NCBI GenBank assembly: GCA_002281485.1
Contig: NCGF01000021.1
Location: forward strand, 1-52,128
From: Sphingomonas sp. 28-66-16
GTDB lineage: Bacteria > Pseudomonadota > Alphaproteobacteria > Sphingomonadales > Sphingomonadaceae
Reading direction: 5' to 3'
DNA: 52,128 nucleotides
Shown: one piece after another, positions 26,288 through 35,799 of the stretch
Numbering within the stretch: the first letter of the stretch is position 1
How the letters are laid out: each line of letters starts with the position of its first letter
Notes under the pieces: model-generated
What the model saw: the letters and a program-made list of their open reading frames with translations, nothing else
Database searches by the model: none
What the model was told of the DNA's origin: nothing
Position numbers and translations under genes: made by a program

Positions 26288-28453
26288 ATGACGATCGTCT
26301 ATGCGGCCATGCTTTGTGGGCTGCTTGCCGTCTTGTACGGCATCATCACCAGCCGGCAGGTGCTCGCCGCCCCGGCCGGCAACGAGAAGATGCGCGACAT
26401 CGCCGCCGCCATTCAGGAAGGCGCGCAGGCCTATCTCGGGCGGCAATACCGCACCATCGCGATCGTCGGCGTGATCATGCTGGTGCTGGTCTGGCTGCTG
26501 ATCGACGGCATGGGCGCGCCGGTCTCCGCCGCCAGTTTCGCGATCGGCGCGATCCTGTCAGGGGTGGCCGGCTATATCGGCATGAACATCTCGGTCCGCG
26601 CCAACGTCCGCACCGCGGAGGCCGCGCGCGGCTCGCTGCAGGGCGGGCTGACGATGGCGTTCCGGTCGGGCGCGATCACCGGCATGCTGGTGGCGGGGCT
26701 CGGCCTGCTCGCGATCTCCGGCGTGTTCTGGTACCTGGCGGGCAGCAACGGCGAGCATGCCGGGGCGCCGATCGTCGTCAAGGCCCTCACCGGGCTCGCC
26801 TTCGGCTCCTCGCTGATCTCGATCTTCGCGCGCCTGGGCGGCGGCATCTTCACCAAGGCGGCCGATGTCGGCGCCGATCTGGTCGGCAAGGTCGAGGCCG
26901 GCATCCCAGAGGACGACCCGCGCAACCCCGCGACGATCGCCGATAATGTCGGCGACAATGTCGGCGATTGCGCGGGCATGGCCGCCGATCTGTTCGAAAC
27001 CTATGTCGTGACGCTCGGCGTGACGATGATCTCGATCGCGCTCGCGCTCGCCAATGCCGACAAGCTGCTCGCGGTGATGACCCTCCCGCTGATCGTCGGC
27101 GGGGTGTGCATCGTCACCTCGATCATCGGCACCTATGCGGTCCGGCTGGGCAGCGGCAACAACATCATGGGCGCGCTCTACAAGGGGTTCTGGCTCAGCG
27201 TCGGCCTGTCGGTGCCCGCCATCTATCTCGCCACCCAGTTCACGCTGGGCGACATGAACGCGGTGATCGGCGGCAACAGCTTCCTCGACGGCGCTTCGCC
27301 CGAAGCAGTCGCCGGCGTTGCGGCGACCACCACCACCGGCATGGCGCTGTTCTGGTGCATGATGATCGGGCTCGCGGTTACCGGGCTGCTGGTGTGGATC
27401 ACCGAATATTATACCGGCACCAATTTCCGCCCCGTCCGCAGCATCGCCAAGGCATCGGAGACCGGCCACGGCACCAACGTCATCCAGGGCCTCGCGGTCA
27501 GCCTCGAATCACCGGCGATGCCGACCATCGTCATCGTCGTCGCGGTGATCGGCGCGTATCAGCTGGCGGGCGTGATCGGCATCGCCTTTGCCGCCACCGC
27601 GATGCTGGCGCAGGCCGGGATGGTGGTCGCGCTCGACGCCTACGGCCCGGTCACCGACAATGCCGGCGGCATCGCCGAGATGGCCGGCCTGCCCGACGAT
27701 GTCCGCCACCGCACCGATGCGCTCGACGCGGTCGGCAACACCACCAAGGCGGTGACCAAGGGCTATGCGATCGGCTCGGCAGCGCTTGCCGCGCTGGTGC
27801 TGTTCAACGCCTACACCTCTGATCTGGCACGCGACTTCCCGTCGCTCACGGTCAATTTCCAGCTCAGCAATCCCTATGTCATCGTCGGGCTGCTGCTCGG
27901 CGCGCTGCTGCCCTATCTGTTCGGGGCGATGGGGATGACCGCGGTCGGCCGCGCGGCGGGGTCGGTGGTCGAGGATGTCCGCGCGCAGTTCCGCGACGAT
28001 CCCGGCATCATGGCGGGCACCAGCCGCCCCAATTACGCGCGCACCGTCGATCTCGTCACCAAGGCGGCGATTGCGGAAATGATCGTACCCAGCCTGCTCC
28101 CGGTGCTTTCCCCGATCGCGGTCTATTTCATCATCACCGGCGTGGCAGGCCAGGCCGAGGGCTTCGCGGCGCTCGGCGCGATGCTGCTCGGCGTAATCGT
28201 GTCGGGGCTGTTCGTCGCGATCTCGATGACCAGCGGCGGCGGCGCGTGGGACAATGCCAAGAAATATATCGAGGACGGCCATCACGGCGGCAAGGGCAGC
28301 GAGGCGCACAAGGCCGCCGTCACCGGCGACACCGTGGGCGATCCGTACAAGGATACGGCGGGCCCGGCGGTCAACCCGATGATCAAGATCACCAATATCG
28401 TCGCGCTGCTGTTGCTCGCGGCGGTCGCGGCGGCGAGCGGGGTGGGCGGCTGA
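26288..28453 (+). CDS. hppA: Membrane-bound proton-translocating pyrophosphatase (K+-independent type)
   Basis: This 721-residue integral membrane enzyme hydrolyses pyrophosphate and pumps H+. [47 protein letters not shown] contains the conserved substrate and Mg2+ motifs. [10 protein letters not shown] carries the lysine and threonine typical of K+-independent enzymes, where K+-dependent ones have GNTTAA and a glycine. About 15-16 membrane segments are evident. ATG 26288 with GGAAGGA upstream was preferred over the open frame from 26249. A long hairpin lies just downstream. Confidence 0.96.
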   Translation: MTIVYAAMLCGLLAVLYGIITSRQVLAAPAGNEKMRDIAAAIQEGAQAYLGRQYRTIAIVGVIMLVLVWLLIDGMGAPVSAASFAIGAILSGVAGYIGMNISVRANVRTAEAARGSLQGGLTMAFRSGAITGMLVAGLGLLAISGVFWYLAGSNGEHAGAPIVVKALTGLAFGSSLISIFARLGGGIFTKAADVGADLVGKVEAGIPEDDPRNPATIADNVGDNVGDCAGMAADLFETYVVTLGVTMISIALALANADKLLAVMTLPLIVGGVCIVTSIIGTYAVRLGSGNNIMGALYKGFWLSVGLSVPAIYLATQFTLGDMNAVIGGNSFLDGASPEAVAGVAATTTTGMALFWCMMIGLAVTGLLVWITEYYTGTNFRPVRSIAKASETGHGTNVIQGLAVSLESPAMPTIVIVVAVIGAYQLAGVIGIAFAATAMLAQAGMVVALDAYGPVTDNAGGIAEMAGLPDDVRHRTDALDAVGNTTKAVTKGYAIGSAALAALVLFNAYTSDLARDFPSLTVNFQLSNPYVIVGLLLGALLPYLFGAMGMTAVGRAAGSVVEDVRAQFRDDPGIMAGTSRPNYARTVDLVTKAAIAEMIVPSLLPVLSPIAVYFIITGVAGQAEGFAALGAMLLGVIVSGLFVAISMTSGGGAWDNAKKYIEDGHHGGKGSEAHKAAVTGDTVGDPYKDTAGPAVNPMIKITNIVALLLLAAVAAASGVGG

Positions 28454-28460
28454 GCGCCGC

Positions 28461-28496
28461 GCGCCGCGCGATCGTATCGACACGATCGCGCGGCGC
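28461..28496. terminator. Perfect 15-bp hairpin between convergent hppA and recN
   Basis: GCGCCGCGCGATCGT (28461-28475) and ACGATCGCGCGGCGC (28482-28496) are exact reverse complements around a 6-base loop. There is no T-run on either strand. Its location between two convergent stops suggests a bidirectional terminator or a barrier to read-through. Confidence 0.55.
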
Positions 28497-28502
28497 CCCT
28501 TC

Positions 28503-30167
28503 TCAGACGCTCTCGAGCAACCTCGCCGCCTGCGCGCGCGCCTCATCGGTGATTTCGGCGCCCGAAAGCATGCGGGCGATCTCTTCGCGGCGTTCGGCCG
28601 CGGTCAGCGCGCGGACGCCGGTCCGGGTGACGGTGCCGTCGCTCGATTTGGCGATGAAGAAATGATCGCGCCCGCGCGCCGCGACCTGCGGACTATGGGT
28701 CACCACCAGCAATTGCGTCCCCCCCGCCAGCCGCGCGAGCCGCTCGCCGATCGCGCTCGCGACCGCGCCGCCGACGCCGCGATCGATCTCGTCGAAGATC
28801 ATCGTCGCCGCTCCGCCCTGTTCGGCGAGACAGACCTTGAGCGCGAGGATGAAGCGCGACAATTCGCCCCCCGATGCGATCTTGACGAGCGGCGCGAAGG
28901 GCGCGCCGGGGTTGGTCGAGATTTCGAACTCGACGCGGTCCTTGCCCGCAGCCGACCATTGCTCCTGCCCGAGCGGGGCGATCGCGGTGCGGAAGCGCGC
29001 GGCGTCGAGCTTGAGCGGAGCAAGCTCGGCCTTGACGGCAGCGTCCAGCCTGGCCGCTGCCTGCGTGCGCGCGTCGGTCAGCCGCGCCGCCTCGTCGGCA
29101 TAGGCGCGCGCGGCAGCGGCGAGCGCGGCTTCGAGCGTGGCGATCCCTGCCCCGCCGCTTTCGATCCGCTCCAGCTTGGCGGCGAGATCGTCGGCCAGCG
29201 CGGCGAGATCGTCGGGCTGGACCCGATGCTTGCGGGCGATCGCGCGCAGTTCGAACAGGCGGGTTTCGTCTGCTTCGAGCTGGGCGGGATCGAAGGCGAG
29301 CGCGTCGGCGGCGGCGTCGATCTGCGTCTGCGCGGCAGTTCCCTCGATGATCGCGCGGTCGATCGCGGCGAGCGCCTCGCCGAGCGCCTCATGATCGCTC
29401 GCGATGCGTTCGAGCACGCGCGCGGCCTGGCGCAGCCGCGCGAGCCCGCCTTCGGACCCGTCGAGCAGATCGGCGACCGCCTGCATGTCGCCCGCGATCT
29501 TCTCGCCGCGCTGCATCCCCGCGCGGCGGGTCGCCAGAATCTCCTCCTCGCCGGCTTCTGGGGCGAGCTGGCGCAGTTCGCCGACGGCATGCTCGAGCCA
29601 CTCGCGGTCGCGCGCGACGGTGTCGAGTTCGGCACGCGCCGTGTCGAGCCGATCGACGGCGTCGCGCCAGACGCGGAAAGCGGTCGCGACGGGGGCGGTA
29701 TCGATCCGCCCGAACGCGTCGAGCAGCGCACGGTGGCCGCGCGGATTGAGCAGCCCGCGATCGTCGTGCTGGCCGTGAATCTCGACGAGCTGGCTCGCGA
29801 GATCGCGCAGCAGCGCCGCCGAGGCCGGCTGATCGTTGACGAAGGCGCGACTGCCGCCGTCGGCCTTGACGATGCGGCGGATCAGCAGCGGTTCGGCGGG
29901 ATCGAAATCGAGGCCGTTGAGTTCGAGTGCGGCGGCGACCGGGCCGCCGATCGCGGGCGGATCGAAGCTTGCCGTGACCACCGCCTGGGCCGCGCCGTGG
30001 CGCACCAGGCCGCTCTCGCCCCGCGCGCCGAGCGCGAGCCCGAGCGCATCGAGCAGGATCGATTTGCCCGCGCCGGTCTCGCCGGTCAGCACGCCCAGCC
30101 CGGCCCCGAAATCGAGATCGAGCGCCTCGATGAGCACGACGTCACGGATGGAAAGCGCGGTCAGCAT
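28503..30167 (-). CDS. recN: DNA repair protein RecN
   Basis: This 554-residue SMC-like ATPase acts in double-strand-break repair. It has an N-terminal Walker A, GETGAGKS (in GVLTGETGAGKSILLDALGL), a long central coiled-coil rich in Ala, Glu and Arg, a signature-like SGGELSRFILALK and a Walker B, MIFDEIDRGVGG. The length fits. It lies downstream of bamD on the same strand with about 50 bases between, so co-transcription is possible. Confidence 0.95.
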   Translation of the reverse strand: MLTALSIRDVVLIEALDLDFGAGLGVLTGETGAGKSILLDALGLALGARGESGLVRHGAAQAVVTASFDPPAIGGPVAAALELNGLDFDPAEPLLIRRIVKADGGSRAFVNDQPASAALLRDLASQLVEIHGQHDDRGLLNPRGHRALLDAFGRIDTAPVATAFRVWRDAVDRLDTARAELDTVARDREWLEHAVGELRQLAPEAGEEEILATRRAGMQRGEKIAGDMQAVADLLDGSEGGLARLRQAARVLERIASDHEALGEALAAIDRAIIEGTAAQTQIDAAADALAFDPAQLEADETRLFELRAIARKHRVQPDDLAALADDLAAKLERIESGGAGIATLEAALAAAARAYADEAARLTDARTQAAARLDAAVKAELAPLKLDAARFRTAIAPLGQEQWSAAGKDRVEFEISTNPGAPFAPLVKIASGGELSRFILALKVCLAEQGGAATMIFDEIDRGVGGAVASAIGERLARLAGGTQLLVVTHSPQVAARGRDHFFIAKSSDGTVTRTGVRALTAAERREEIARMLSGAEITDEARAQAARLLESV

Positions 30168-30216
30168 GGTCGGTCGATCATCCTATCCGCCGTGCCGGCC
30201 CATTGGCCCACGCCTG

Positions 30217-31011
30217 TCAGGCGCCCGATTTCGCCGTGACGGGATGCCGCTCCATCAGCTTGTAGGCGCGCTCGTACCAGATCGAGCCGGGATAGTTGGC
30301 GCCGAGAACGGCGGCGGCCTTCTTGGCTTCGATCGGGATGCCGAGCGCAAGATAGGTTTCGGTCAGCCGCATCAGCGCTTCGGGGACGTGGGTCGTGGTC
30401 TGATACTCGTCGACGACCTTGCGGAAACGCAACGTCGCTGCCAGCCATTCGCCGCGCTTTTCATAGAAGCGGCCGATTTCCATTTCCTTGCCGGCGAGGT
30501 GATCGCGGACCAGATCGACCTTCAGCCGCGCATCGGCGGCATATTTCGACGCCGGATAGCGCCGTGACAATTCGCCGAGCGCATCGAGCGCCTGCTGGGT
30601 GATCTTCTGATCGCGCGTGACGTCCGAAATCTGCTCATAATAGCCCAGCGCGACGAGATAATAGGCATAGGGCGCATCGCGGTTGCCGGGGTGGACGGCG
30701 AGGAACCGCTGCGCCGATTCGATCGATTTGGTATAGTCGGCATCGAGATAATAGCTGAACGCGCCCATCAGCTGCGCGCGCCGTGCCCAGATCGAATAGG
30801 GATGCTGGCGCTCGACCTCGTCGAACAGCTGTGCCGCCTCCTTGTAGCGCCCGCGGTCGAGGTACCGCTTGGCGGTCGCGTAAAGTGTCCCGACGTCGCG
30901 CGCGACATAGGGAACGTCGCCCTTCGAGCGGTTGTTGGCACAACCGGCGATCGGCAGGGCACAAGCGGCAATCAGCGCGAGCGCAACGGAGCGGGACAGG
31001 GGCATACGCAT
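30217..31011 (-). CDS. bamD: Outer-membrane assembly lipoprotein BamD
   Basis: This 264-residue lipoprotein of the BAM complex helps insert beta-barrel proteins into the outer membrane. The signal peptide ends in the lipobox LPIAGC, predicting lipidation at that cysteine. The mature part has tetratricopeptide-like repeats, such as LYATAKRYLDRGRYKEAAQLFDEVERQHPYS and later units. ATG 31011 is taken as start, with ATG 31005 equally possible; the upstream TTG at 31023 is less likely. Confidence 0.93.
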   Translation of the reverse strand: MRMPLSRSVALALIAACALPIAGCANNRSKGDVPYVARDVGTLYATAKRYLDRGRYKEAAQLFDEVERQHPYSIWARRAQLMGAFSYYLDADYTKSIESAQRFLAVHPGNRDAPYAYYLVALGYYEQISDVTRDQKITQQALDALGELSRRYPASKYAADARLKVDLVRDHLAGKEMEIGRFYEKRGEWLAATLRFRKVVDEYQTTTHVPEALMRLTETYLALGIPIEAKKAAAVLGANYPGSIWYERAYKLMERHPVTAKSGA

Positions 31012-31163
31012 TACCGCGCTCAATAGCCGAGCCGCGCGCCCGCGAACAATGTTTTTTGCGCGCGCCCGATTTCGCTCGCGGCGACGCCGGACGCAGCAGG
31101 TGGCTGGCGCGGCGCCGGGCTTGGCGCTAGACCGACGACGGGGGCGCGAACAAAGGAATCACC

Positions 31164-31997
31164 ATGACCGTCACGGCGCTCGCGACGAAGCGCGTCGACA
31201 AGCCCTGGGGCCGTCACCAGCTCTGGCCCGACTTTGCCGATCCTGCGCCCGGCGCGGATCCCGTCGGCGAGATCTGGTTCCAGACGCCGGGCCCCGACTC
31301 GCCCGATCTGCTCGTCAAATATCTGTTCACCAGCGAAAAGCTGTCGGTTCAGGTCCACCCCGACGATGCCAGCGCGCGCGCCGCCGGCTATCCGCGCGGC
31401 AAGGACGAGGCGTGGCTGGTACTCGCCGCCGAGCCCGATTCGACGATCGCGATCGGCACGCTGGCGCCGGTCGACAGCGATCGGCTCCGCGCGGCCGCGC
31501 TCGACGGCAGCATCGAGGGGCTGCTCGACTGGAAGCCGGTCAAGGCGGGCGATTTCTTCTATTCGCCAGCGCGCACCGTCCACGCGATCGGGGCAGGGAT
31601 CACGCTGATCGAGATCCAGCAGAATGTCGATCTGACCTATCGCCTCTATGATTATGGCCGCGACCGCGCGCTGCACCTCGATGAGGGCGTCGCCGTCTCG
31701 GATGCAGTGCCTTTCGTCGCGCAGGACGCGCCGGGCGAGATCGCGCCGGGACGAACCCTCCTGGCCGAGGGGCCGAAGTTCGTGCTCGAGCGCTGGTCGG
31801 CCGGGGTCCACAAGGTGGCGATGGCGGGCAAGATTGGGTGGCTGGTGCCAATCAGCGGCGCAGGGCAGGCAGATCATGTCGCCTGGCGTGCGGGCGACTG
31901 CCTGACGATCACCGGCGATGCGGTGATCGACGCGGCACCCGGCAGCGATCTGCTGTTCGCCTATCCCGGCGACCAGCGGATTGAGGTTGGCAGCTGA
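31164..31997 (+). CDS. manA: Class I mannose-6-phosphate isomerase
   Basis: This 277-residue zinc enzyme interconverts mannose 6-phosphate and fructose 6-phosphate, feeding GDP-mannose synthesis for surface polysaccharides. The zinc-site motif QVHPDD (H65) and E82 in KDEAWLV are visible, with ARTVHAIGAG and EIQQNVDLTYRLYDYGR further on. The length fits the short bacterial form. AAAGGAAT precedes ATG 31164. A GT4 gene follows 36 bases later on the same strand, which agrees with a sugar-polymer role. Confidence 0.9.
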   Translation: MTVTALATKRVDKPWGRHQLWPDFADPAPGADPVGEIWFQTPGPDSPDLLVKYLFTSEKLSVQVHPDDASARAAGYPRGKDEAWLVLAAEPDSTIAIGTLAPVDSDRLRAAALDGSIEGLLDWKPVKAGDFFYSPARTVHAIGAGITLIEIQQNVDLTYRLYDYGRDRALHLDEGVAVSDAVPFVAQDAPGEIAPGRTLLAEGPKFVLERWSAGVHKVAMAGKIGWLVPISGAGQADHVAWRAGDCLTITGDAVIDAAPGSDLLFAYPGDQRIEVGS

Positions 31998-32033
31998 GTG
32001 AATCTTTAAGCCGACCGGGATAGAGGTTGGCCG

Positions 32034-33194
32034 ATGCTGCGCGTGCTGACCCTCTCGACGCTGTTCCCCGACGTTTCACGCCCCAATTTCGGGGTGTTCG
32101 TCGAACGCCAGACGCTCGGGCTGGCGGCGCGCGACGATGTCGATTTGCGCGTGGTCGCGCCGATCGGGGTGCCGCCCTGGCCATTGTCTCGCCACGCGCA
32201 TTATCGCGGCTTCGATGGCGTGCCGGCGCACGAAAACTGGAAGGGGCTCGATGTCCGGCGGCCCCGCTTCGCCGCGCTGCCCGCGACCGGCGGGCGGTTC
32301 CACGCGGCGATGCTCGCGCGGCGACTGATTCCGCTGCTCGCCGATCTCCGCCGTGATTTCGCGTTCGAGGTGATCGATGCCGAATTCTTCTTCCCCGACG
32401 GCCCTGCGGCGATCACGCTCGGGCGGCATTTCGGCGTGCCCGTCTCGATCAAGGCGCGCGGCGCCGACATCCATCTGTGGGGCAAGGGTTCTACCGCCAC
32501 GCAGGTCGTGGCGGCGGGGCGCGGGGCGGGTGGCCTGCTGGCCGTGTCGGCGGCGATGCGGCGCGACATGATCGCGATCGGCCTGCCCGACGACGCGATC
32601 CGGGTCCACTATACCGGGGTCGATCTCGATCGGTTCGTGCCGGCCGATCGGGCCGTCGCCAAGGCCGCGCTCGGGGTGACGGGGCCGCTGGTCGTGTCGC
32701 TGGGGGCATTGGTCGAGCGCAAGGGGCACGCGATCGTCATCGAGGCGGTCGCACGGTTGCCCGGCGTCAATTTGCTGGTCGTCGGCGCCGGCCCTGAGCA
32801 AGGCGCGCTGACGGCGCTGATCGCGCGGTTCGGCGTTGCCGACCGGGTCCGCCTGGCGGGCGCGATGCCGCATGCCGCGCTGCCAGAGCTGCTCGCCGCC
32901 GCCGATGTGATGGCGCTTGCCTCGGCCTCCGAAGGGCTCGCCAATGCCTGGGTCGAGGCGCTCGCCTGCGGCACGCCGATCGTCGTTACCGATGCCGGCG
33001 GCGCGGCCGAAGTGCTGACCGAGCCCGATTATGGCCGGATCGCCGATCGCACTGCCCCGGCCTTTGCCGAGGCGATCGCCGCGGTGCTTGCCGCGCCGCC
33101 GCCGCCGTCAGCGGTGCGCCGGGGCGCCGAGCGCTTCACCTGGCCCGCCAACACCGCCGCGCTGGTCGGTCATCTGCGCGCGCTGGTCGACTGA
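32034..33194 (+). CDS. Family 4 glycosyltransferase
   Basis: This 386-residue GT-B fold protein shows the N-terminal PNFGVFVERQTLGLAAR. A middle HYTGVDLDRFVPADR precedes the donor domain, which has VVSLGALVERKGHAIVIEA and the C-terminal ASEGLANAWVEALACGTPIVVTDAGGAAEVL containing the E-x7-E motif. Such enzymes transfer sugars from activated donors to lipids or growing polysaccharides. Position after manA suggests a mannose-containing glycan, but this is only context. Confidence 0.9.
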   Translation: MLRVLTLSTLFPDVSRPNFGVFVERQTLGLAARDDVDLRVVAPIGVPPWPLSRHAHYRGFDGVPAHENWKGLDVRRPRFAALPATGGRFHAAMLARRLIPLLADLRRDFAFEVIDAEFFFPDGPAAITLGRHFGVPVSIKARGADIHLWGKGSTATQVVAAGRGAGGLLAVSAAMRRDMIAIGLPDDAIRVHYTGVDLDRFVPADRAVAKAALGVTGPLVVSLGALVERKGHAIVIEAVARLPGVNLLVVGAGPEQGALTALIARFGVADRVRLAGAMPHAALPELLAAADVMALASASEGLANAWVEALACGTPIVVTDAGGAAEVLTEPDYGRIADRTAPAFAEAIAAVLAAPPPPSAVRRGAERFTWPANTAALVGHLRALVD

Positions 33195-33198
33195 CGGG

Positions 33199-34365
33199 TC
33201 AGCGCTTCGCCGCCCAGGCCCTGGCCTGTTTGTCGGCAATCGTCACCAGATTGCCCATCGCCACCGGCATGTCGATCAGATGCAGCCCCCAGTCGGGCAG
33301 GATCTTGCCGAGCACCGAGACGTCGCCGACGATCGTGTCGGTGCGCGGATCGGCGGGATCGGCGTTCACGCTGACGGCGAGATAGCTGAACGTGCCGCTG
33401 GTGGTGCACTGCGTCGAGATCAGCCCGGGCACCTTGACGAACGCCGTCGTCACCGGCGCGCCGTCGCTGGTCCACGGCCCCTGTTTGGCGCTCGCCAGCC
33501 CGGCGCCGGTGGTGCCCAGATACGCGTCACTGACGGCCTTGCCGCCGCCGAGCGCGGCAGGATTGGTGCAGGCGGCGACCATGCCCGGCTCGGGGACCAC
33601 GCCGAAGCGGCTGTTCTCGGGCGGCGGGGCATTATCGCGGAAGCTGACATAGCTGATCAGGCAACCGGTCTGGCTGTCCTTGCGGCAGAGCGGGATCGAT
33701 TTGAGATCGCCGCCGACATCCTTGCCCGCCGGCACCGCAACATTGGTGCCGAGCAGCATCGCCGAGATCAGCTGCTTCTGGACAGGCTTGCCGTCGATCT
33801 CCTGCTGGAGCAGTAGCTTGAGCACGCCCGAGCCCTGGCTGTGCCCGATCAGCACCACCCCGCGCCCCTTGTTGTCGCGCGCGAGATACTCGTCCCACGC
33901 CGCTTTCACGTCGTTATAGGCCATTGCCCGGTCGGGATTGGCGGGCTTGCCCGCCATCAGCGCCTGCAGCGCGGTGAGCGTCACCTGGCGATACATCGGC
34001 GCGAACACCCGGCAATATTTGGCGAAGCGCGCCGCCTGGAACGCGGCGACCGCGCGCTCCTCGGGGCCGATCACCAGATCGCTGTTGGGGGTCGGGTCAA
34101 GCGAGACGGTCGGGTAGACGTAGAAGCAATCGAATTTGGGATCGGCAGCGGCGGTGAAGATTTCGGTGCGGCGGCTGCCGTCGGCGTTGATGACGGTCGC
34201 GTCCTGGTTCGCCGAACAGGCATCGGTGCGGCCCGGGCGGCACAGCCAGTCGCCATCCTGGGTATAGTCGGGCGCTGCAGCGGGCGCGGGCTGGGGCGCT
34301 GGTTGCGCCTGGGCAAGGGCCGGTAGCGGCATCGCGAGCAGCGTCAGCGCGGCAATCATTTTCAT
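33199..34365 (-). CDS. Secreted DUF3089 alpha/beta-hydrolase
   Basis: This 388-residue protein has a signal peptide (MKMIAALTLLAMPLPALAQA), a proline/alanine-rich linker and a DUF3089 domain. Visible signatures are DCFYVYPTVSLDPTPNSDL, YRQVTLTALQAL and the nucleophile elbow VVLIGHSQGSGVL. It is predicted to be a periplasmic or secreted serine esterase or lipase-like enzyme; the substrate is unknown. The gene converges with the GT4 gene, with only 4 bases between stops. Confidence 0.87.
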   Translation of the reverse strand: MKMIAALTLLAMPLPALAQAQPAPQPAPAAAPDYTQDGDWLCRPGRTDACSANQDATVINADGSRRTEIFTAAADPKFDCFYVYPTVSLDPTPNSDLVIGPEERAVAAFQAARFAKYCRVFAPMYRQVTLTALQALMAGKPANPDRAMAYNDVKAAWDEYLARDNKGRGVVLIGHSQGSGVLKLLLQQEIDGKPVQKQLISAMLLGTNVAVPAGKDVGGDLKSIPLCRKDSQTGCLISYVSFRDNAPPPENSRFGVVPEPGMVAACTNPAALGGGKAVSDAYLGTTGAGLASAKQGPWTSDGAPVTTAFVKVPGLISTQCTTSGTFSYLAVSVNADPADPRTDTIVGDVSVLGKILPDWGLHLIDMPVAMGNLVTIADKQARAWAAKR

Positions 34366-34443
34366 GGCTCTCTCCCGGGAACGATTATCATTTTGGATCG
34401 ATCATAGCCGAAGCACGGGCGCGGTCGAGCGCCGATTGTGCGG

Positions 34444-34815
34444 TCAGAACGGGTAGAGCGCGGCCGCGATCCAGCGGCCCTCGTGGCGCAGCACGCCCCA
34501 GGCCCGGGCGGCGGCGCGGCTGTCCATCGCCTCGATGCCGATGCCGCGTGCCTCGCACGCCGCCACCAGCGCGCGCGGCGGCTGGACGAGCCCGGGCCCG
34601 GTGCCGATCAGCAGGAATTCGGGGGATGGATCGAGCGCCAGCAGCGGCGCCAGCGCAGCGATGTCGAGCGTCTCGATCGGCGGCGGCGCCCAGCTGTCGG
34701 CGCGCTGCGGCGTGATCAGCAGCGCGGTGTAGATATTGTCGTCGATTCGGTAACCGCCGCGCGCAAAGCCCCGGATCAGCGGGCCGTCTACCCCCGGCGC
34801 GCGATCGATCCGCAT
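34444..34815 (-). CDS. Mth938-like domain protein (NDUFAF3-like)
   Basis: This 123-residue protein has the compact alpha/beta pattern of the DUF498/Mth938 family: GGYRIDDNIYTALLITPQRADSW, then PEFLLIGTGPGLVQPP and EAMDSRAAARAWGVLRHEGRWIAAALYP. Homologues include NDUFAF3, which assists complex I assembly in mitochondria; the bacterial role is less clear. ATG 34815 overlaps the secF stop by one base (TGATG), the usual position of this gene in alphaproteobacteria. Confidence 0.88.
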   Translation of the reverse strand: MRIDRAPGVDGPLIRGFARGGYRIDDNIYTALLITPQRADSWAPPPIETLDIAALAPLLALDPSPEFLLIGTGPGLVQPPRALVAACEARGIGIEAMDSRAAARAWGVLRHEGRWIAAALYPF

Positions 34816-35783
34816 CAGGGGCGGTCTTTGGGCGCCACCCGTTCGGCGTTGGTGATCGCGCCCGGTTTCTCGACATTGGGATCGGCGCGCAGCCCGAGCG
34901 TGATCAGCAGCGACGACGACACATAAATCGACGAATAGGTGCCGACAAAGATGCCCAGGATCATCGCCGCGGTGAAGCCGCGCAGCACATGGCCACCGAA
35001 GATCAACAGCGCGAACAGCGCGAGCAGAATCGTCAACGAGGTCATCACCGTCCGCGGCAGGGTTTCGTTGACCGAGAGATCGACGATCTCGCGCATCTCC
35101 ATCTTGCGATAGCGCCGCATGTTTTCCCGGATGCGATCGTCGATGACGATCTTGTCGTTGATCGAATAGCCGATGATCGTCAGCACCGCCGCGACGATGT
35201 TGAGATCGAATTCGAACTGGGTGAGCGCGAAGAAGCCCAGCGTCATCAGCACGTCGTGGACGATCGCGACGACGGTCGACACGCCGAACTGCCACTCGAA
35301 GCGGAAAATCGCGAACAGGCCGATGCCGAGCACCGCGAGCACGACGGCGGCGACGCCGCGCCAGATCAGTTCGGTCGAAACCTTGCCAGAAACCGCATCC
35401 TGCTTCGAGAATCTGGCATCGGGGAATTGCGCGTTGATCGCGGTCTGCACCTTCTTGACGACCGCGTCGGTGGCGCCCTTGTCGGCGCTCGGCGGCGGCG
35501 GCAGGCGGATCGAGACGGTGTGGCCGTCGCCATAGGGCTGCAGGCGGACTTCACCGAGGCCGAGATTGTCGATCGTCTTGCGCAATTTCTCGATCGCGGG
35601 GGGCTGGACGAATTTCTCCTCGATCATCAGCCCGCCGACGAAATCGACGCCGAGATTGAGTTTGAAGATCAGCACCAGCGCGATCGCGCCGATCGACAGC
35701 AACGTCGTCAGCGCGAACGCCCAGCCGCGCAGCGACACGAACGGCAGGTTGGTGTTGTCGGGAACGAGTTTCAGCAGGCGCAT
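34815..35783 (-). CDS. secF: Protein translocase subunit SecF
   Basis: This 322-residue inner-membrane protein helps late steps of Sec export using the proton gradient. It has FKLNLGVDFVGGLMIEEKF at the N-terminus, a periplasmic domain, and the C-terminal membrane bundle with NIVAAVLTIIGYSINDKIVIDDRIREN and LPRTVMTSLTILLALFALLI. The length is normal. It starts 17 bases after secD and forms part of the yajC-secD-secF-Mth938 operon. Confidence 0.97.
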   Translation of the reverse strand: MRLLKLVPDNTNLPFVSLRGWAFALTTLLSIGAIALVLIFKLNLGVDFVGGLMIEEKFVQPPAIEKLRKTIDNLGLGEVRLQPYGDGHTVSIRLPPPPSADKGATDAVVKKVQTAINAQFPDARFSKQDAVSGKVSTELIWRGVAAVVLAVLGIGLFAIFRFEWQFGVSTVVAIVHDVLMTLGFFALTQFEFDLNIVAAVLTIIGYSINDKIVIDDRIRENMRRYRKMEMREIVDLSVNETLPRTVMTSLTILLALFALLIFGGHVLRGFTAAMILGIFVGTYSSIYVSSSLLITLGLRADPNVEKPGAITNAERVAPKDRP

Positions 35784-35799
35784 GGTTTTGTCCGCCGGG

